Part shown: positions 15,445 through 24,151 of the stretch, in pieces
How the letters are laid out: the number at the start of each line of letters is the position of its first letter
Position numbering within the stretch: the first letter of the stretch is position 1
Source: Acidobacteriaceae bacterium
Lineage (GTDB): Bacteria > Acidobacteriota > Terriglobia > Terriglobales > Acidobacteriaceae
Assembly (NCBI GenBank): GCA_003162935.1
Contig: PLUW01000007.1
Span: 1-52,059 of the forward strand
Direction of reading: 5' to 3'
DNA length: 52,059 nt
The notes under the pieces: model-generated
The model's input: only the letters and a program-made list of their open reading frames with translations
Database searches by the model: none
Told to the model about the DNA's origin: nothing
Translations under genes and position numbers: made by a program

Positions 15445-15798
15445 ATGAGTGACGATACAGTCGCAAGCCTGCCACCTCGCTCCCCGCGGATGCGGACATT
15501 CTGGAAAACTCTAGCAACTGTCCTGGCTGTGACAGTGTTTGCGTCAGTCTTAGTTAACCTCTCTATGCCTGCGTGGCCGGACATGACGCGCTCACCGCGG
15601 CCCTCTGAGGGCAGGGTCTATCGGGGGATCCTCAACGGTTCGGACACTTACATGAATAGGCGAGAATACTTGCTCCACTGGGTGCTAGAGGATGTGAACT
15701 TTGCGGGCGTAGCTGCATTTGCGGCAATTTATTTCTTTGTGGACCCATTCGACTACAAGCGTCGCTTGCGCCCGCTCCGTCCGCCCCGGCCGTATTGA
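15445..15798 (+). CDS. Hypothetical two-helix membrane protein
   Basis: The 117-residue protein has two hydrophobic segments, FWKTLATVLAVTVFASVLVNL (about 20-40) and FAGVAAFAAIYFFV (about 90-103). Polar stretches rich in Arg and Pro flank them. The ATG follows a weak purine-rich site 29 bases after ftcD. I do not recognise the family. The C-terminus is strongly basic (KRRLRPLRPPRP), so the tail likely faces the cytoplasm. Confidence 0.5.
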   Translation: MSDDTVASLPPRSPRMRTFWKTLATVLAVTVFASVLVNLSMPAWPDMTRSPRPSEGRVYRGILNGSDTYMNRREYLLHWVLEDVNFAGVAAFAAIYFFVDPFDYKRRLRPLRPPRPY

Positions 15799-16078
15799 CC
15801 TGCCTGTTTTCCACGCAAACTCAGCCACCTGAAGCGTTCTAACACCAGTCCGAGGCGGAAACACTTTAGTTACCGTCCTGTCGTGCGAATTCGGGACTAA
15901 AATGGCATCAGAACCGGGAGAACGAGGAAAGACCGTCAAGATCGCCAACGCACAGATTGCGGTTTGCATCTAATCTTTGCAGGACTTGGCAGAACGTGCA
16001 GTCCCGTTCTTTGGAAGTCGACTCGGACGTTGTTCTGGCTTTACGCTGCATTTCGAGAAAATGGTTTCGAGGAACTCT

Positions 16079-17011
16079 ATGAAGAAAATGTGTTTTGCGG
16101 TACTGCTTCTCTGCGCGACGGCTGGTTTCGCCATGCCCATCGCATCGTCGGCGCGCGCCATGGTGCCTTCGGAACTTCAGCAACTGATTGGCGTCGACTA
16201 TCGCGCGCTCAAGGATTCGCCCACGGCGCAGGCGCTGAAAGACAAAGTCATGCCGCAAAACCTCAAGGATCTTGAGACCGCGCTGAAGGGCATCGGCATC
16301 AGCTCCGACCGCGATCTCGACCAACTCGATTTCGCTTCCTTCCGCACGGAGAAGAAGGGCATTCAAACCATCGGCGTGGCGCAGGGGTCGTTCTCCGCCA
16401 AGGCCGTCCTCAAGAAGATGAAGCTCAAGAAGATCTCAGGCGTCAAATACGGCACGGCCACCATTTATCCGATGGATAGCGGTCTGGTCATGACATTCCT
16501 CGACGACAACACTCTCGCCTTCGGTGAAGAGGCGTCGCTGAAGAGCGCGCTCGATACCCGCGACGGCAAGCGTCCCTCGCTCGATTCCAATCCGGTCATG
16601 TCGGAACAGATGGCGGCGGTCGATAGCGGCCCGCTGTGGAGCGTCCTCGATCAGCAGGGAACCCAGGCCATCATGATGTCGGCGATGGGCGATGCCGCCG
16701 GGAAAGTCGGCGACTACGACAGCCTTAAGAAGCGCATTCAGGCGTCCCGCTACACCATGAGCTTTCAGACCGGAGTGAACTTCGATCTGACGGTTCAGAC
16801 TGCGGACTCGATGACCGCAGCCACGTTGTCGACGGTGCTCAAGGGCGTCATCCTTTATAAGAAGATGGGCGCCAGCAAGGACGAGAAGACTGCCTATGAT
16901 TCCGCCACCGTCGACTCCGACGGCTCGAACTTGCAACTCCACTTCAAGAGCGACGACCAGAAATTCCAAGCGCTGATGAGCACGCCGCTATTCGCGGCCG
17001 TTTCGCACTAA
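16079..17011 (+). CDS. Secreted hypothetical protein
   Basis: The 310-residue product has a clear signal peptide, MKKMCFAVLLLCATAGFAMPIASSARA, then an alpha/beta region with no enzyme motif I recognise. I chose ATG 16079 over the ORF-track start because GAGGAA lies 5 bases upstream and the signal peptide begins there. Repeated features are helix-rich KDKVMPQNLKDLETALKG and strand pairs around TIYPMDSGLVMTFLDDNTLAFG and GPLWSVLDQQG. These recall periplasmic proteins of the DUF3352-like type, a weak resemblance only. It is a single-gene unit between repeats. Confidence 0.7.
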   Translation: MKKMCFAVLLLCATAGFAMPIASSARAMVPSELQQLIGVDYRALKDSPTAQALKDKVMPQNLKDLETALKGIGISSDRDLDQLDFASFRTEKKGIQTIGVAQGSFSAKAVLKKMKLKKISGVKYGTATIYPMDSGLVMTFLDDNTLAFGEEASLKSALDTRDGKRPSLDSNPVMSEQMAAVDSGPLWSVLDQQGTQAIMMSAMGDAAGKVGDYDSLKKRIQASRYTMSFQTGVNFDLTVQTADSMTAATLSTVLKGVILYKKMGASKDEKTAYDSATVDSDGSNLQLHFKSDDQKFQALMSTPLFAAVSH

Positions 17012-17027
17012 GCAGTATCGAACCGTC

Positions 17028-17105
17028 AACCACCAAGGGCACGAAGAGGCACGAAGGAACGGCCGCAGTTAGACACCTTCGTGATACTTCGTGTCCTTTG
17101 TGGTT
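17028..17105. repeat. CACGAAG-type inverted repeat
   Basis: AACCACCAAGGGCACGAAGAGGCACGAAGG on the left is mirrored by CACCTTCGTGATACTTCGTGTCCTTTGTGGTT on the right, with roughly 30-nt arms and a short spacer. It lies in the gap between the secreted protein and the TonB receptor. A related, more diverged copy occurs at 35374-35443. Confidence 0.7.
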
Positions 17106-17250
17106 AAGGACTGTGGAGCCGGCCAACTCCCTCACCAAAACTGAACATATTGACCGTACACCCGTCACATTCTGACGCGGCGCGCTTTGCTATAAGAATG
17201 GACAGGGTCTCAGGAATCCCCTCCGATTCCGAAGTCTCGGACACGAGGGG

Positions 17251-20200
17251 ATGGGTATGTGCGGCCGCTGTCAACCATTTCTGTTCACGATTCGCAATTT
17301 CTTCCGTGTAGTTATTTTCCGCGTAGTTCTCTTTCAACTCATTTTTATTCTTGTCGCTTCCATCACCTGGGGGCAGGACGCGTCCACGGGCGCGTTGCGC
17401 GGGGTCGTGTTGGATGCCTCGGGCGCCGCGGTCACGAATGCGGACATCGTGGCGATTCGGGTGGAGACGGGAATCCGCTATCACTCGGCCACGGATTCGG
17501 CGGGGCGATTCGTGGTCGACATGCTGCCTCCGGGAACGTACTCGGCGCGGGCGGAGGCGGAAGGAATGTCGCCGCAGATTTCTCCGGCGATTCGAGTGGA
17601 GCTGGGAGCGGCGACGCAGCTGACGTTCAAGTTGAGAGTGGCCGGCCCGAGGGAATCGATCACCGTGTCGGACGATCCGCGGGTGGAGACGAATCCAAGT
17701 TCGATCTCGGCGCTGGTGGATGATAAGGCGATCGCGGATCTGCCACTGAACGGGCGACGGTTCACCGATCTGCTGCTGCTGGCGCCGGGAGTAACGCAGG
17801 ATCCGCGAGATTTGACGGGAGGTTCGAACGGCGATCTCTCCTATGGCGGCATTCGCGGATACAACAACAGCTTCCTGGTGGATGGTGGCGACAACAACAA
17901 CGGTTTCTATGGGCAAGCGATGGGGCGATACCGCTCGCCCTACCAGTTTTCAAACGAATCGGTGCAGGAGTTTCGCGTGCAGTCGAGCGGCTATGGGTCC
18001 GAGTCGGGACGGGCTGGCGGCGCGGTCGTGAACGTGGTCACCAAGTCGGGCACGAACACGTGGCACGGCAGCACCTTTTATTATTTGCGCGACAGTTCCT
18101 TAGGGGGAGCTGCGCCTCCATTTGTGGGCGTCGATCCCCACAATGAGCAGCACCAGTTTGGAGCGACGGTTGGAGGGCCGATCCAGCGCAGCAAGACGTT
18201 CCTGTTTGCGGGTTACGATCAGCACATCTTCAATGTTCCGGCGGTGGTGGAATTCCTCAACGGTTCAATGACGGTCGCGCCGCAGCAGGGCACTTACCCG
18301 AGTATTTTGGATTACGAAGTCTGCAATCCGGCGATTGGAGGTTCGGCGTGCGATCAGGCCATTGTGCCGGGATGCCCGCCTGCCAGCGAAGGTGGGCCGC
18401 CCTGTGCTGCTCCGAACGCGTTGGCGGCGGCGGTGCAACTTTCACAGAATGGAGGGACGAAACGCGCGCAATTGTTGGGAGAGACGGGATCGGTAAAGCT
18501 CGACCGAGTACTCTCGGCGCATCAGTATCTTTCGCTGCGGGTGAGCACGGCGCGGTCTTACGGGACGAACAACGTCACGTTCGATTCGGGGAGTCCAATT
18601 ACGAATGATGCTCTGAGCGCGAATGGGGAAGAGAACGTAGAGACTGAAACCGCATCGCTCAGTTTGTCGAGCGGCATTACGCCGCGGCTGACGAGCCATC
18701 TACGGGCGCAGTTTTCGCAGGATCGGGAACAGCTGTTTCCGAATACGACCGGAACACAAGGCGACATCTACGACTGGATGGAGGATTTTGGCCAATCCTC
18801 GACTTTGCCGCGGCAGACGCGGGAGCACCGGCTGCATCTGGCGGAGACCTTGAGTTGGAGCCGAGGGCGCAACGAGTGGAAGTTCGGCGCCGACGGGATG
18901 CGAACCTGGGACTATAACTTCTTTCCCTCGATGTTCGCCGGAAAATATATCTTCGACGACATTTATGTGGATCCGTTCACATTTGTGCCGGAGCCCGCGA
19001 ACGGGGGCAACCTGAAGCTGACTCCACTGCGGGCGTATGCGCACACCATCATGCCGAGTTGGGATTGGGATGCCGGCAGTTGGACTGGACCTTCCGCGAA
19101 CCTGGCGCGATATTACGAGCAAAGTTTTGGCAATCCGGTATCGCATCCTGACAGCAACGACTACGCGGCGTTTGTGCAGGACACGGCGCGCCTCACGCCG
19201 CATCTCAGCTTGAGCCTGGGAGCGCGCTACGATTTGCAGACATTTTCAAAGCAAGGAATGCAGGTGAATCCGCTCTGGCCGCAAGTGGGGAAGATGCCGC
19301 TGAATGGGACAAACTTTGCGCCGCGGGTGGGACTGGGCTATGCATTCGGCACCGACCGTCCGGTGATGGTGCGGGCGGGATTTGGAATTTTCTATACGCG
19401 GCTTCCGGGAATTTATCAGTCGTCGGTGATCAACAACAATGGGCTGAGCGACAATTTTCTTTCCCTGGACAACGCGGATTACTACCAGAACCAGGTGTTT
19501 CCTTCCTATCCGAATGCGGCGGTGAACTGTCCGCGGGGTCCGGTGGCATGCACAATGCCGACTTGGCTGCAGCCGTATGCGACCGCTGAGGTCTCTGCGT
19601 TTGCGCCGGATTTCAAGACGCCTCGGGTGCAGCAGGCAAGTCTGAGCATGGAGCGCGAGGTGAGCCGCGGTTTGACCGGCACCGTGTCGTATTTGTATGT
19701 GCATGGCGTGGATATGATCCGAGCGGAGGACGTGAATCTTCCGCCGCCGACCTATTACAGTTATCCGATTTACGATCCGACTGGCTCTACCTTTCAAAAT
19801 GCTTTTTATAACGTGGAGTCGTTTGCGACGTGGCAGACGAGTGCCAGCATCAGTTGTCCGTATCCGCCGTGCATCAATCCACTGGCGCGGCCGATCCCGC
19901 AACTGGGAGCCGTCGACCAGTTTCAGAGCGCGGGCGCGAGCTTTTATAACGGCATGACGGTGTCGCTGCGCAAGCGAATGTCGAAGGGCATGGATTTCCG
20001 GTTGGCGTATACCTGGGCGCACGCGATCGACAACGGACAGGATGCTCCCACGACAGCAACGTCAACAGTGCAGAACCCGTTCGCCCCGAAACTCGAGAAA
20101 GCGTCGAGCGTGACGGATCAGCGGCAGCGGCTTTCGATTTCCGGAATCGAGGAGCCAAATCCGTTTGCGGGGGGACAGAAAGTCTTGGCGGCGCTGTTCG

Positions 20201-20631
20201 ACCACTGGAAAATCTCGGGGATCATGACGTTTGGCAGCGGCCGGCCGGCAAACGCCACGGTGGAGGGCGACCCCAATCAGGACGGGAACTTGGGCAATGA
20301 CCGGTTAGCGGGCTACGGGCGCAATGCGTTTACCGGTCCGGACTACGCGACCATGGATCTGAGGTTGGGAAGAACGTTAAATCTGGGCGAGCATCTTCAT
20401 CTACAGTTGAATGCCGAGTCGTTCAATCTGTTCAATCGCGACAATCAGACCTACCAGGTGAGCGACAACGGCTACTACAATCTGGCGGGACAGTTCATCA
20501 AATACACGCAATACCCGGTGTCAGGAGGAGCGCCTTATCCCGCGTATTATCAGCAACCTGCGAGCTTAATGAAACCCATGGGCGCGTTTGCTCCGCGACA
20601 AATGCAGATGTCGATGCGGCTGAATTTCTGA
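17251..20631 (+). CDS. TonB-dependent receptor with carboxypeptidase-regulatory domain (Oar-like)
   Basis: The 1126-residue outer-membrane protein has a signal peptide (VLFQLIFILVASITWGQ). A CarboxypepD_reg-like domain follows (GALRGVVLDASGAAVTNADIV through PGTYSARAEAEG). The TonB plug comes next (LPLNGRRFTDLLLLAPGV, GGDNNNGFYG, VVNVVTKSGTNTWHG), then a long beta-barrel ending in aromatic MSMRLNF. Such Oar-like receptors are expanded in Acidobacteriota and import large ligands, often carbohydrates or proteins, using TonB energy. The ligand is unknown, and no SusD-like partner is adjacent. GAGGGG sits so close to ATG 17251 that ATG 17257 (MCGRC) may be the real start. It seems monocistronic. 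Confidence 0.88.
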   Translation: MGMCGRCQPFLFTIRNFFRVVIFRVVLFQLIFILVASITWGQDASTGALRGVVLDASGAAVTNADIVAIRVETGIRYHSATDSAGRFVVDMLPPGTYSARAEAEGMSPQISPAIRVELGAATQLTFKLRVAGPRESITVSDDPRVETNPSSISALVDDKAIADLPLNGRRFTDLLLLAPGVTQDPRDLTGGSNGDLSYGGIRGYNNSFLVDGGDNNNGFYGQAMGRYRSPYQFSNESVQEFRVQSSGYGSESGRAGGAVVNVVTKSGTNTWHGSTFYYLRDSSLGGAAPPFVGVDPHNEQHQFGATVGGPIQRSKTFLFAGYDQHIFNVPAVVEFLNGSMTVAPQQGTYPSILDYEVCNPAIGGSACDQAIVPGCPPASEGGPPCAAPNALAAAVQLSQNGGTKRAQLLGETGSVKLDRVLSAHQYLSLRVSTARSYGTNNVTFDSGSPITNDALSANGEENVETETASLSLSSGITPRLTSHLRAQFSQDREQLFPNTTGTQGDIYDWMEDFGQSSTLPRQTREHRLHLAETLSWSRGRNEWKFGADGMRTWDYNFFPSMFAGKYIFDDIYVDPFTFVPEPANGGNLKLTPLRAYAHTIMPSWDWDAGSWTGPSANLARYYEQSFGNPVSHPDSNDYAAFVQDTARLTPHLSLSLGARYDLQTFSKQGMQVNPLWPQVGKMPLNGTNFAPRVGLGYAFGTDRPVMVRAGFGIFYTRLPGIYQSSVINNNGLSDNFLSLDNADYYQNQVFPSYPNAAVNCPRGPVACTMPTWLQPYATAEVSAFAPDFKTPRVQQASLSMEREVSRGLTGTVSYLYVHGVDMIRAEDVNLPPPTYYSYPIYDPTGSTFQNAFYNVESFATWQTSASISCPYPPCINPLARPIPQLGAVDQFQSAGASFYNGMTVSLRKRMSKGMDFRLAYTWAHAIDNGQDAPTTATSTVQNPFAPKLEKASSVTDQRQRLSISGIEEPNPFAGGQKVLAALFDHWKISGIMTFGSGRPANATVEGDPNQDGNLGNDRLAGYGRNAFTGPDYATMDLRLGRTLNLGEHLHLQLNAESFNLFNRDNQTYQVSDNGYYNLAGQFIKYTQYPVSGGAPYPAYYQQPASLMKPMGAFAPRQMQMSMRLNF

Positions 20632-20660
20632 AAGGAAGTGAAGATTTCTGCACATTCGAC

Positions 20661-20690
20661 TTGACTTAGGGGTAGATTGCTTGCCATAAC
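20661..20690 (+). promoter_or_regulatory. Candidate promoter for rpsU
   Basis: TTGACT (20661-20666) and CATAAC (20685-20690) are 18 bases apart, about 40 bases before the rpsU start. The spacer contains GGGGTAGATTGC, a 12-mer that recurs upstream of the phage XRE gene at 50178. Confidence 0.4.
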
Positions 20691-20729
20691 TAGTGAGTCC
20701 CGTTGGACGAGCAGGGGGGTGTAGTCCCG

Positions 20730-20927
20730 TTGGCGGAAATTCGACTGCAAGAGGGAGAGTCCCTCGAAAACGCATTACGGCGGTTTAAGCGGAAGGTACA
20801 AACTGAGGACATTATTAAGGAAGTAAAGCGTCACTCGTTTTACCTGAAGCCCGGCGAGAGAAAGCGCGTAAAGGAAGCGCTAGCTCGCAAGCGTAGCCGC
20901 AAGAAGGCACGTAAAGAGCAGGACTAA
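20730..20927 (+). CDS. rpsU: Small ribosomal subunit protein bS21
   Basis: From TTG at 20730 the product reads MAEIRLQEGESLENALRRFKRKVQ and ends in a very basic KRKSR-rich tail, 65 residues in all. This matches bS21, which sits near the anti-Shine-Dalgarno end of 16S rRNA and aids initiation. I preferred TTG 20730 to the ORF-track TTG at 20703 because a strong AGGGGGGT motif lies about 9 bases upstream and family members start MAEI or similar. A GC-rich hairpin follows the stop. It is a single gene with its own promoter. Confidence 0.9.
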   Translation: MAEIRLQEGESLENALRRFKRKVQTEDIIKEVKRHSFYLKPGERKRVKEALARKRSRKKARKEQD

Positions 20928-20933
20928 GCAATT

Positions 20934-20963
20934 ACGGGCCGTTCGCGCAGGCGGACGGCCCGT
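20934..20963 (+). terminator. rpsU terminator-like hairpin
   Basis: ACGGGCCGT (20934-20942) and ACGGCCCGT (20955-20963) form a perfect 9-bp stem, 6 bases after the rpsU stop. There is no U-tract, so it may be Rho-assisted or an RNA-stabilising stem. Confidence 0.55.
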
Positions 20964-21260
20964 GCCCTGTTAGGTTTAGGCGGTATCGAAGTTCTTGTTC
21001 GGAAAATGTAACAAGATGGATTTGTTGCTTCGTAGATTTGTAATACGCAGTAAGCTTCAAAGCTTTGAGAGTTGGAGATGCCGCAAGTAGCGTCTCTGAG
21101 AAGCAAAAAAAGCAAGAACCGCGCGGGTGCACACCGCACGGCGGGCCGAGTCCAGGGGTAAGTACGAGGGGATATAAGTCTCCTGCCCACGTTGTGAACC
21201 GGATCCTTCCCTATTCGGGTCTCCCGTGCAGAGCAGGGATGCGCTGGGAGCGCCTCTCCA
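20964..21260. other. Gene-free leader region before the zinc-ribbon gene
   Basis: About 300 bases hold no credible gene. The minus-strand ORF at 20924-21469 runs antisense through the zinc-ribbon gene and lacks features. Short GC-rich hairpin potential is seen near the 3' end (CGGGTCTCCCG and GCGCTGGGAGCGC). I see no recognised riboswitch. Confidence 0.35.
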
Positions 21261-21581
21261 ATGGAATACCGGGATAAGGTTTTAAAGTGCATCGACTGTG
21301 GCACGGATTTCGTGTTCACCGCCGGCGAACAGCTGTTCTTCCACGACAAGAAGTTCACGAACGAACCCAAACGCTGCAAAAACTGCAAGGGCAAACGAGT
21401 CTCCGTGCTCGGATCGGCGTCGCACGGTTCGCCGCGCGGACACTCGTACGTGAAGACCGAAACCCGCACGAACTGTTCGCAGTGCGGTAAGGATACGACG
21501 GTGCCGTTCCGTCCGACGCAAGGACGCCCGGTGCTATGCCGCGACTGCTTTCAGCAGGGGCGGCGGGTCGCCAGCGCCTGA
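21261..21581 (+). CDS. Double zinc-ribbon (CxxC...CxxC) protein
   Basis: The 106-residue protein contains two four-cysteine zinc ribbons. The first is CIDCGTDFVF...CKNCKGK (about residues 10-44). The second is CSQCGKDTTVPF...GRPVLCRDCF (about residues 71-95), with the spacing of the CxxC-x17-CxxC domain. Both are found together in a widespread family of small proteins of uncertain function, possibly nucleic-acid binding. The N-terminus (EYRDKVLKCIDCGTDF-FTAGEQLFF) is typical of that family. It is monocistronic and probably cytoplasmic. Confidence 0.75.
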   Translation: MEYRDKVLKCIDCGTDFVFTAGEQLFFHDKKFTNEPKRCKNCKGKRVSVLGSASHGSPRGHSYVKTETRTNCSQCGKDTTVPFRPTQGRPVLCRDCFQQGRRVASA

Positions 21582-21742
21582 TTGTTCACTGACGTCTGTC
21601 GAAGTGGGGCCAGTGGGACTTCTCATCCCGCTACGCGGTCTGCTTGTTGTGCCTTGGAAGTCCCGACAAATACCTCACGACGCTTTCTGTGCACCCACGG
21701 CGGCTTCGGCCACAGCCACCATTCGTTTAGTAGTATAGGAGC

Positions 21743-23302
21743 GTGGCTCGCTTCTACATAGAAAATTTCGGCTGCCGCGCTACGCAAGCCGACGGTGCGG
21801 CGCTAGAACGGCAATTTCTGGAGCGCGGACTGGAACGCGCTCGCGCGGCGCGCGATGCTGAGATTGTCGTCCTGAATACCTGCACCGTGACCGAGGGTGC
21901 CGATAAGGACGCTCGCGCGTCGATACGGCGGTTACAGCGCGTCAATCCGGATTGCCGCATTCTGGTAACCGGCTGCTATGCACAGCGTGCGCCGCAGGAA
22001 CTGGCGGCGCTGCCGGGCGTGACGTGGGTGGTGGGTAATTCGCACAAGCATCAGGCAGCGGAGATTGCGACTTCTTCCTTTGTTTCTTCCGACGACCAGC
22101 CTTCCTCTTCGGCGGATTCGCCCGCAACATCCGGCTTCGTGCCGCTCGCGCAAATTTCCGGGAGTCAAACTGGTCAGGTGACGGTGGGCGATATTTTTGC
22201 GCACACGGAACTGATGGCGGCTCCGGTATTTGAAGCGGCCAACGAGCGCACGCGTCCGAACCTGAAAGTGCAGGATGGATGCGACAATCGCTGCTCGTTC
22301 TGCGTGATTCCTTACGTTCGCGGCCAAAGCCGTTCGTTGCCCAAGGAGCGAGTCATCGCCGAGGTGCGGACGCTGGTCGACTCCGGTTATCGCGAAGTGG
22401 TGATTTCGGGAATCAATTTGGGACGGTGGGGAAGGGACTTGGAGGTCGTTGGTCGTCAGTCGTCAGTCGTTGGCGAACAACCGCCTTTCAGTTCGGTGAT
22501 TCCCTCAGCGGGGCAGCCTGAGTGGAACCGTGAGCGACCAACGACTAACGACCAACGACTTGTCGATCTGGTTCACGCCATCCTTGATCGCACTTCTTTG
22601 GAGAAACTCCGAATCAGTTCCGTCGAACCCATGGACTGGAGCGACGTTCTGATTAATCTCGTCGCCTCCTCACCGCGGATCGCGAAACATGCGCATGTGC
22701 CGATGCAATCGGGGAGCGACGCCGTGTTGCGACGGATGCACCGCAAATACAGGCCGTGGCATTACCGGGAGAAAATCCTGAAGATTCGAGCGGCCATGCC
22801 CACCGCAGCCATCGGCGCCGACGTGATGGTCGGATTTCCCGGCGAGACGGATGCGGAGTTTGACGAAACGCGGCGCCTGATCGAAGAACTGCCGTTTACT
22901 TACCTGCACGTTTTCACCTATTCGGCACGTCCCGGAACGCCTGCGGCGGAGCAGCCAGCGCAGGTTCCTGTAACAGTGGCGCGGGAGAGAAACCGCGTGT
23001 TACGGGAGATCGCATGGGCGAAGAAGACGGCATTTATGCTGTCGTTGGTGGGGACAACAGTCGAAGCGATTACGCTGCAGACGGGCGGATCGGAATTCAC
23101 CGAGGCGCTGACGGAAAATTATCTAAAAGTAAAGGTTTGCGGACGACACGAAGCAAACCTCTGGATGGATTTGAACATCGAAGGAGTGGATGGCGAAATG
23201 CTCGAAGGCCGGCCCGCCACGAACGGTGCAAGCTTGTCGTTAGAAGCGTTGGGTGCCGCATTGAGTAACTCAGGAGTGCACCGCACCGAACAAACGAATT
23301 GA
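21743..23302 (+). CDS. mtaB: tRNA N6-threonylcarbamoyladenosine methylthiotransferase
   Basis: The 519-residue radical-SAM enzyme starts at GTG 21743 with GGAG 2 bases upstream. The UPF0004 domain carries cluster cysteines in the N-terminal FGCRATQAD, in NTCTVTEGADKDAR and in VTGCYAQR. The radical-SAM motif is GCDNRCSFCVIPYVRG, and a TRAM-like end follows. It converts t6A37 to ms2t6A37 in tRNAs reading ANN codons. It is longer than usual because residues about 235-272 come from an inserted palindromic repeat, between GRWGRDLE and LVDLVHAIL. A second low-complexity stretch, SSDDQPSSSADSP, lies near residue 115. The frame remains open, so the enzyme may still work. Confidence 0.9.
   Translation: MARFYIENFGCRATQADGAALERQFLERGLERARAARDAEIVVLNTCTVTEGADKDARASIRRLQRVNPDCRILVTGCYAQRAPQELAALPGVTWVVGNSHKHQAAEIATSSFVSSDDQPSSSADSPATSGFVPLAQISGSQTGQVTVGDIFAHTELMAAPVFEAANERTRPNLKVQDGCDNRCSFCVIPYVRGQSRSLPKERVIAEVRTLVDSGYREVVISGINLGRWGRDLEVVGRQSSVVGEQPPFSSVIPSAGQPEWNRERPTTNDQRLVDLVHAILDRTSLEKLRISSVEPMDWSDVLINLVASSPRIAKHAHVPMQSGSDAVLRRMHRKYRPWHYREKILKIRAAMPTAAIGADVMVGFPGETDAEFDETRRLIEELPFTYLHVFTYSARPGTPAAEQPAQVPVTVARERNRVLREIAWAKKTAFMLSLVGTTVEAITLQTGGSEFTEALTENYLKVKVCGRHEANLWMDLNIEGVDGEMLEGRPATNGASLSLEALGAALSNSGVHRTEQTN
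22445..22560. repeat. GTCGTTGGTCGT-type palindromic repeat inside mtaB
   Basis: GTCGTTGGTCGTCAGTCGTCAGTCGTTGG on the left is mirrored by CGACCAACGACTAACGACCAACGACT on the right. The element looks like an ordinary extragenic repeat but lies wholly within the mtaB coding sequence and stays in frame. Confidence 0.8.
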
Positions 23303-23364
23303 CCTGTAACCGTTTAGCGGCTTACTATACCCGTAGTTCTTAAATGCAGGAGAGCTTCGAACTC

Positions 23365-24045
23365 ATGTCGCAGTCAGCGTTTCGGTCTGCTCTGTGCTGT
23401 TTGTTGATGGCCGCGTTTCCGGCGCAAATGATGCTGGCCGGCGAGACGCCATCGGCCATGTTGTACACGAATGGCGCGGCTTGGTTGAACGGGAGCGACG
23501 TGCCGAAATCGGCAGCTGTTTTCTCTGGAGACCTGTTGCAGACGCGGGCCGACTCGACGGCTAGTATTCAATCCAATGGATCGAGCGTGATGGTCCTGGC
23601 GGATTCGCTGGTGAAATTTGAAGGGCCGGTGGTGGAACTGGAGCATGGTGCGGTGCGCGTGACGACGTCGCGCGGAATGGCGGCGCGCGCCGGCGATGTG
23701 ACGGTGAAACCCGCAGCCAATGCGTGGACTGAGTTTCAGGTGACCGATGTCGACGGACGCGTGCAGATCGCCGCCAACAAAGGCGACCTCACGGTGCAAG
23801 ACGACAAGGGAACGACCACCGTGGCGCAGGGGACGCAGACCACGCGCGACGACACGACCGACACCGCGAAAAAGAAGAAAAAAGTCCGGCACGAGAGCGG
23901 AGCCGCGACGGCCGCGAAGGGTGGGATTATGAGTTCGACGCCGGTGGTCTACGGCGGACTGGCAGCCATAGGCGGGGCAACCGTATGGGTGTTGACACGG
24001 TCGGGAGCTCCGGTGAGTCCGAGTTGCCCGTCAAGCTGTCCGTGA
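23365..24045 (+). CDS. FecR-like exported protein
   Basis: About 226 residues, starting with a signal peptide (ALCCLLMAAFPAQMMLA). A FecR-like beta-rich domain follows, with GAAWLNGSDVPKSAAVFSGDLLQT, ASIQSNGSSVMVLADSLVKFEG and LEHGAVRVTTSRG. A Lys-rich linker (KKKKKVRHES) and a C-terminal hydrophobic segment (STPVVYGGLAAIGGATVWVLT) end in a Cys/Pro tail. The layout suggests an inner-membrane-anchored, envelope-facing protein. Its role as a signal transducer is only by family. AGGAG lies 12 bases before ATG 23365; an upstream ATG at 23344 is possible. It lies between mtaB and rodA. Confidence 0.65.
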   Translation: MSQSAFRSALCCLLMAAFPAQMMLAGETPSAMLYTNGAAWLNGSDVPKSAAVFSGDLLQTRADSTASIQSNGSSVMVLADSLVKFEGPVVELEHGAVRVTTSRGMAARAGDVTVKPAANAWTEFQVTDVDGRVQIAANKGDLTVQDDKGTTTVAQGTQTTRDDTTDTAKKKKKVRHESGAATAAKGGIMSSTPVVYGGLAAIGGATVWVLTRSGAPVSPSCPSSCP

Positions 24046-24151
24046 TTGCTTGCCAGTGAATGTTTTGCCCGTGAATGTGTTCCCGCAATTTCTTGGTGTG
24101 AGTTTTCCCTCTGAGCCCCGTCCCATTTTCTCCGGGGTGGGCGACTGATCC

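Noticed and set aside
20924-21469. 181-residue minus-strand ORF
   Set aside because: It is antisense to the zinc-ribbon gene and starts inside it. No motif is seen.
21614-21665. GGGACTT/AAGTCCC inverted pair before mtaB
   Set aside because: It has a long loop of about 40 bases, only 7 bp and no U-run. The evidence is too weak to call a terminator.
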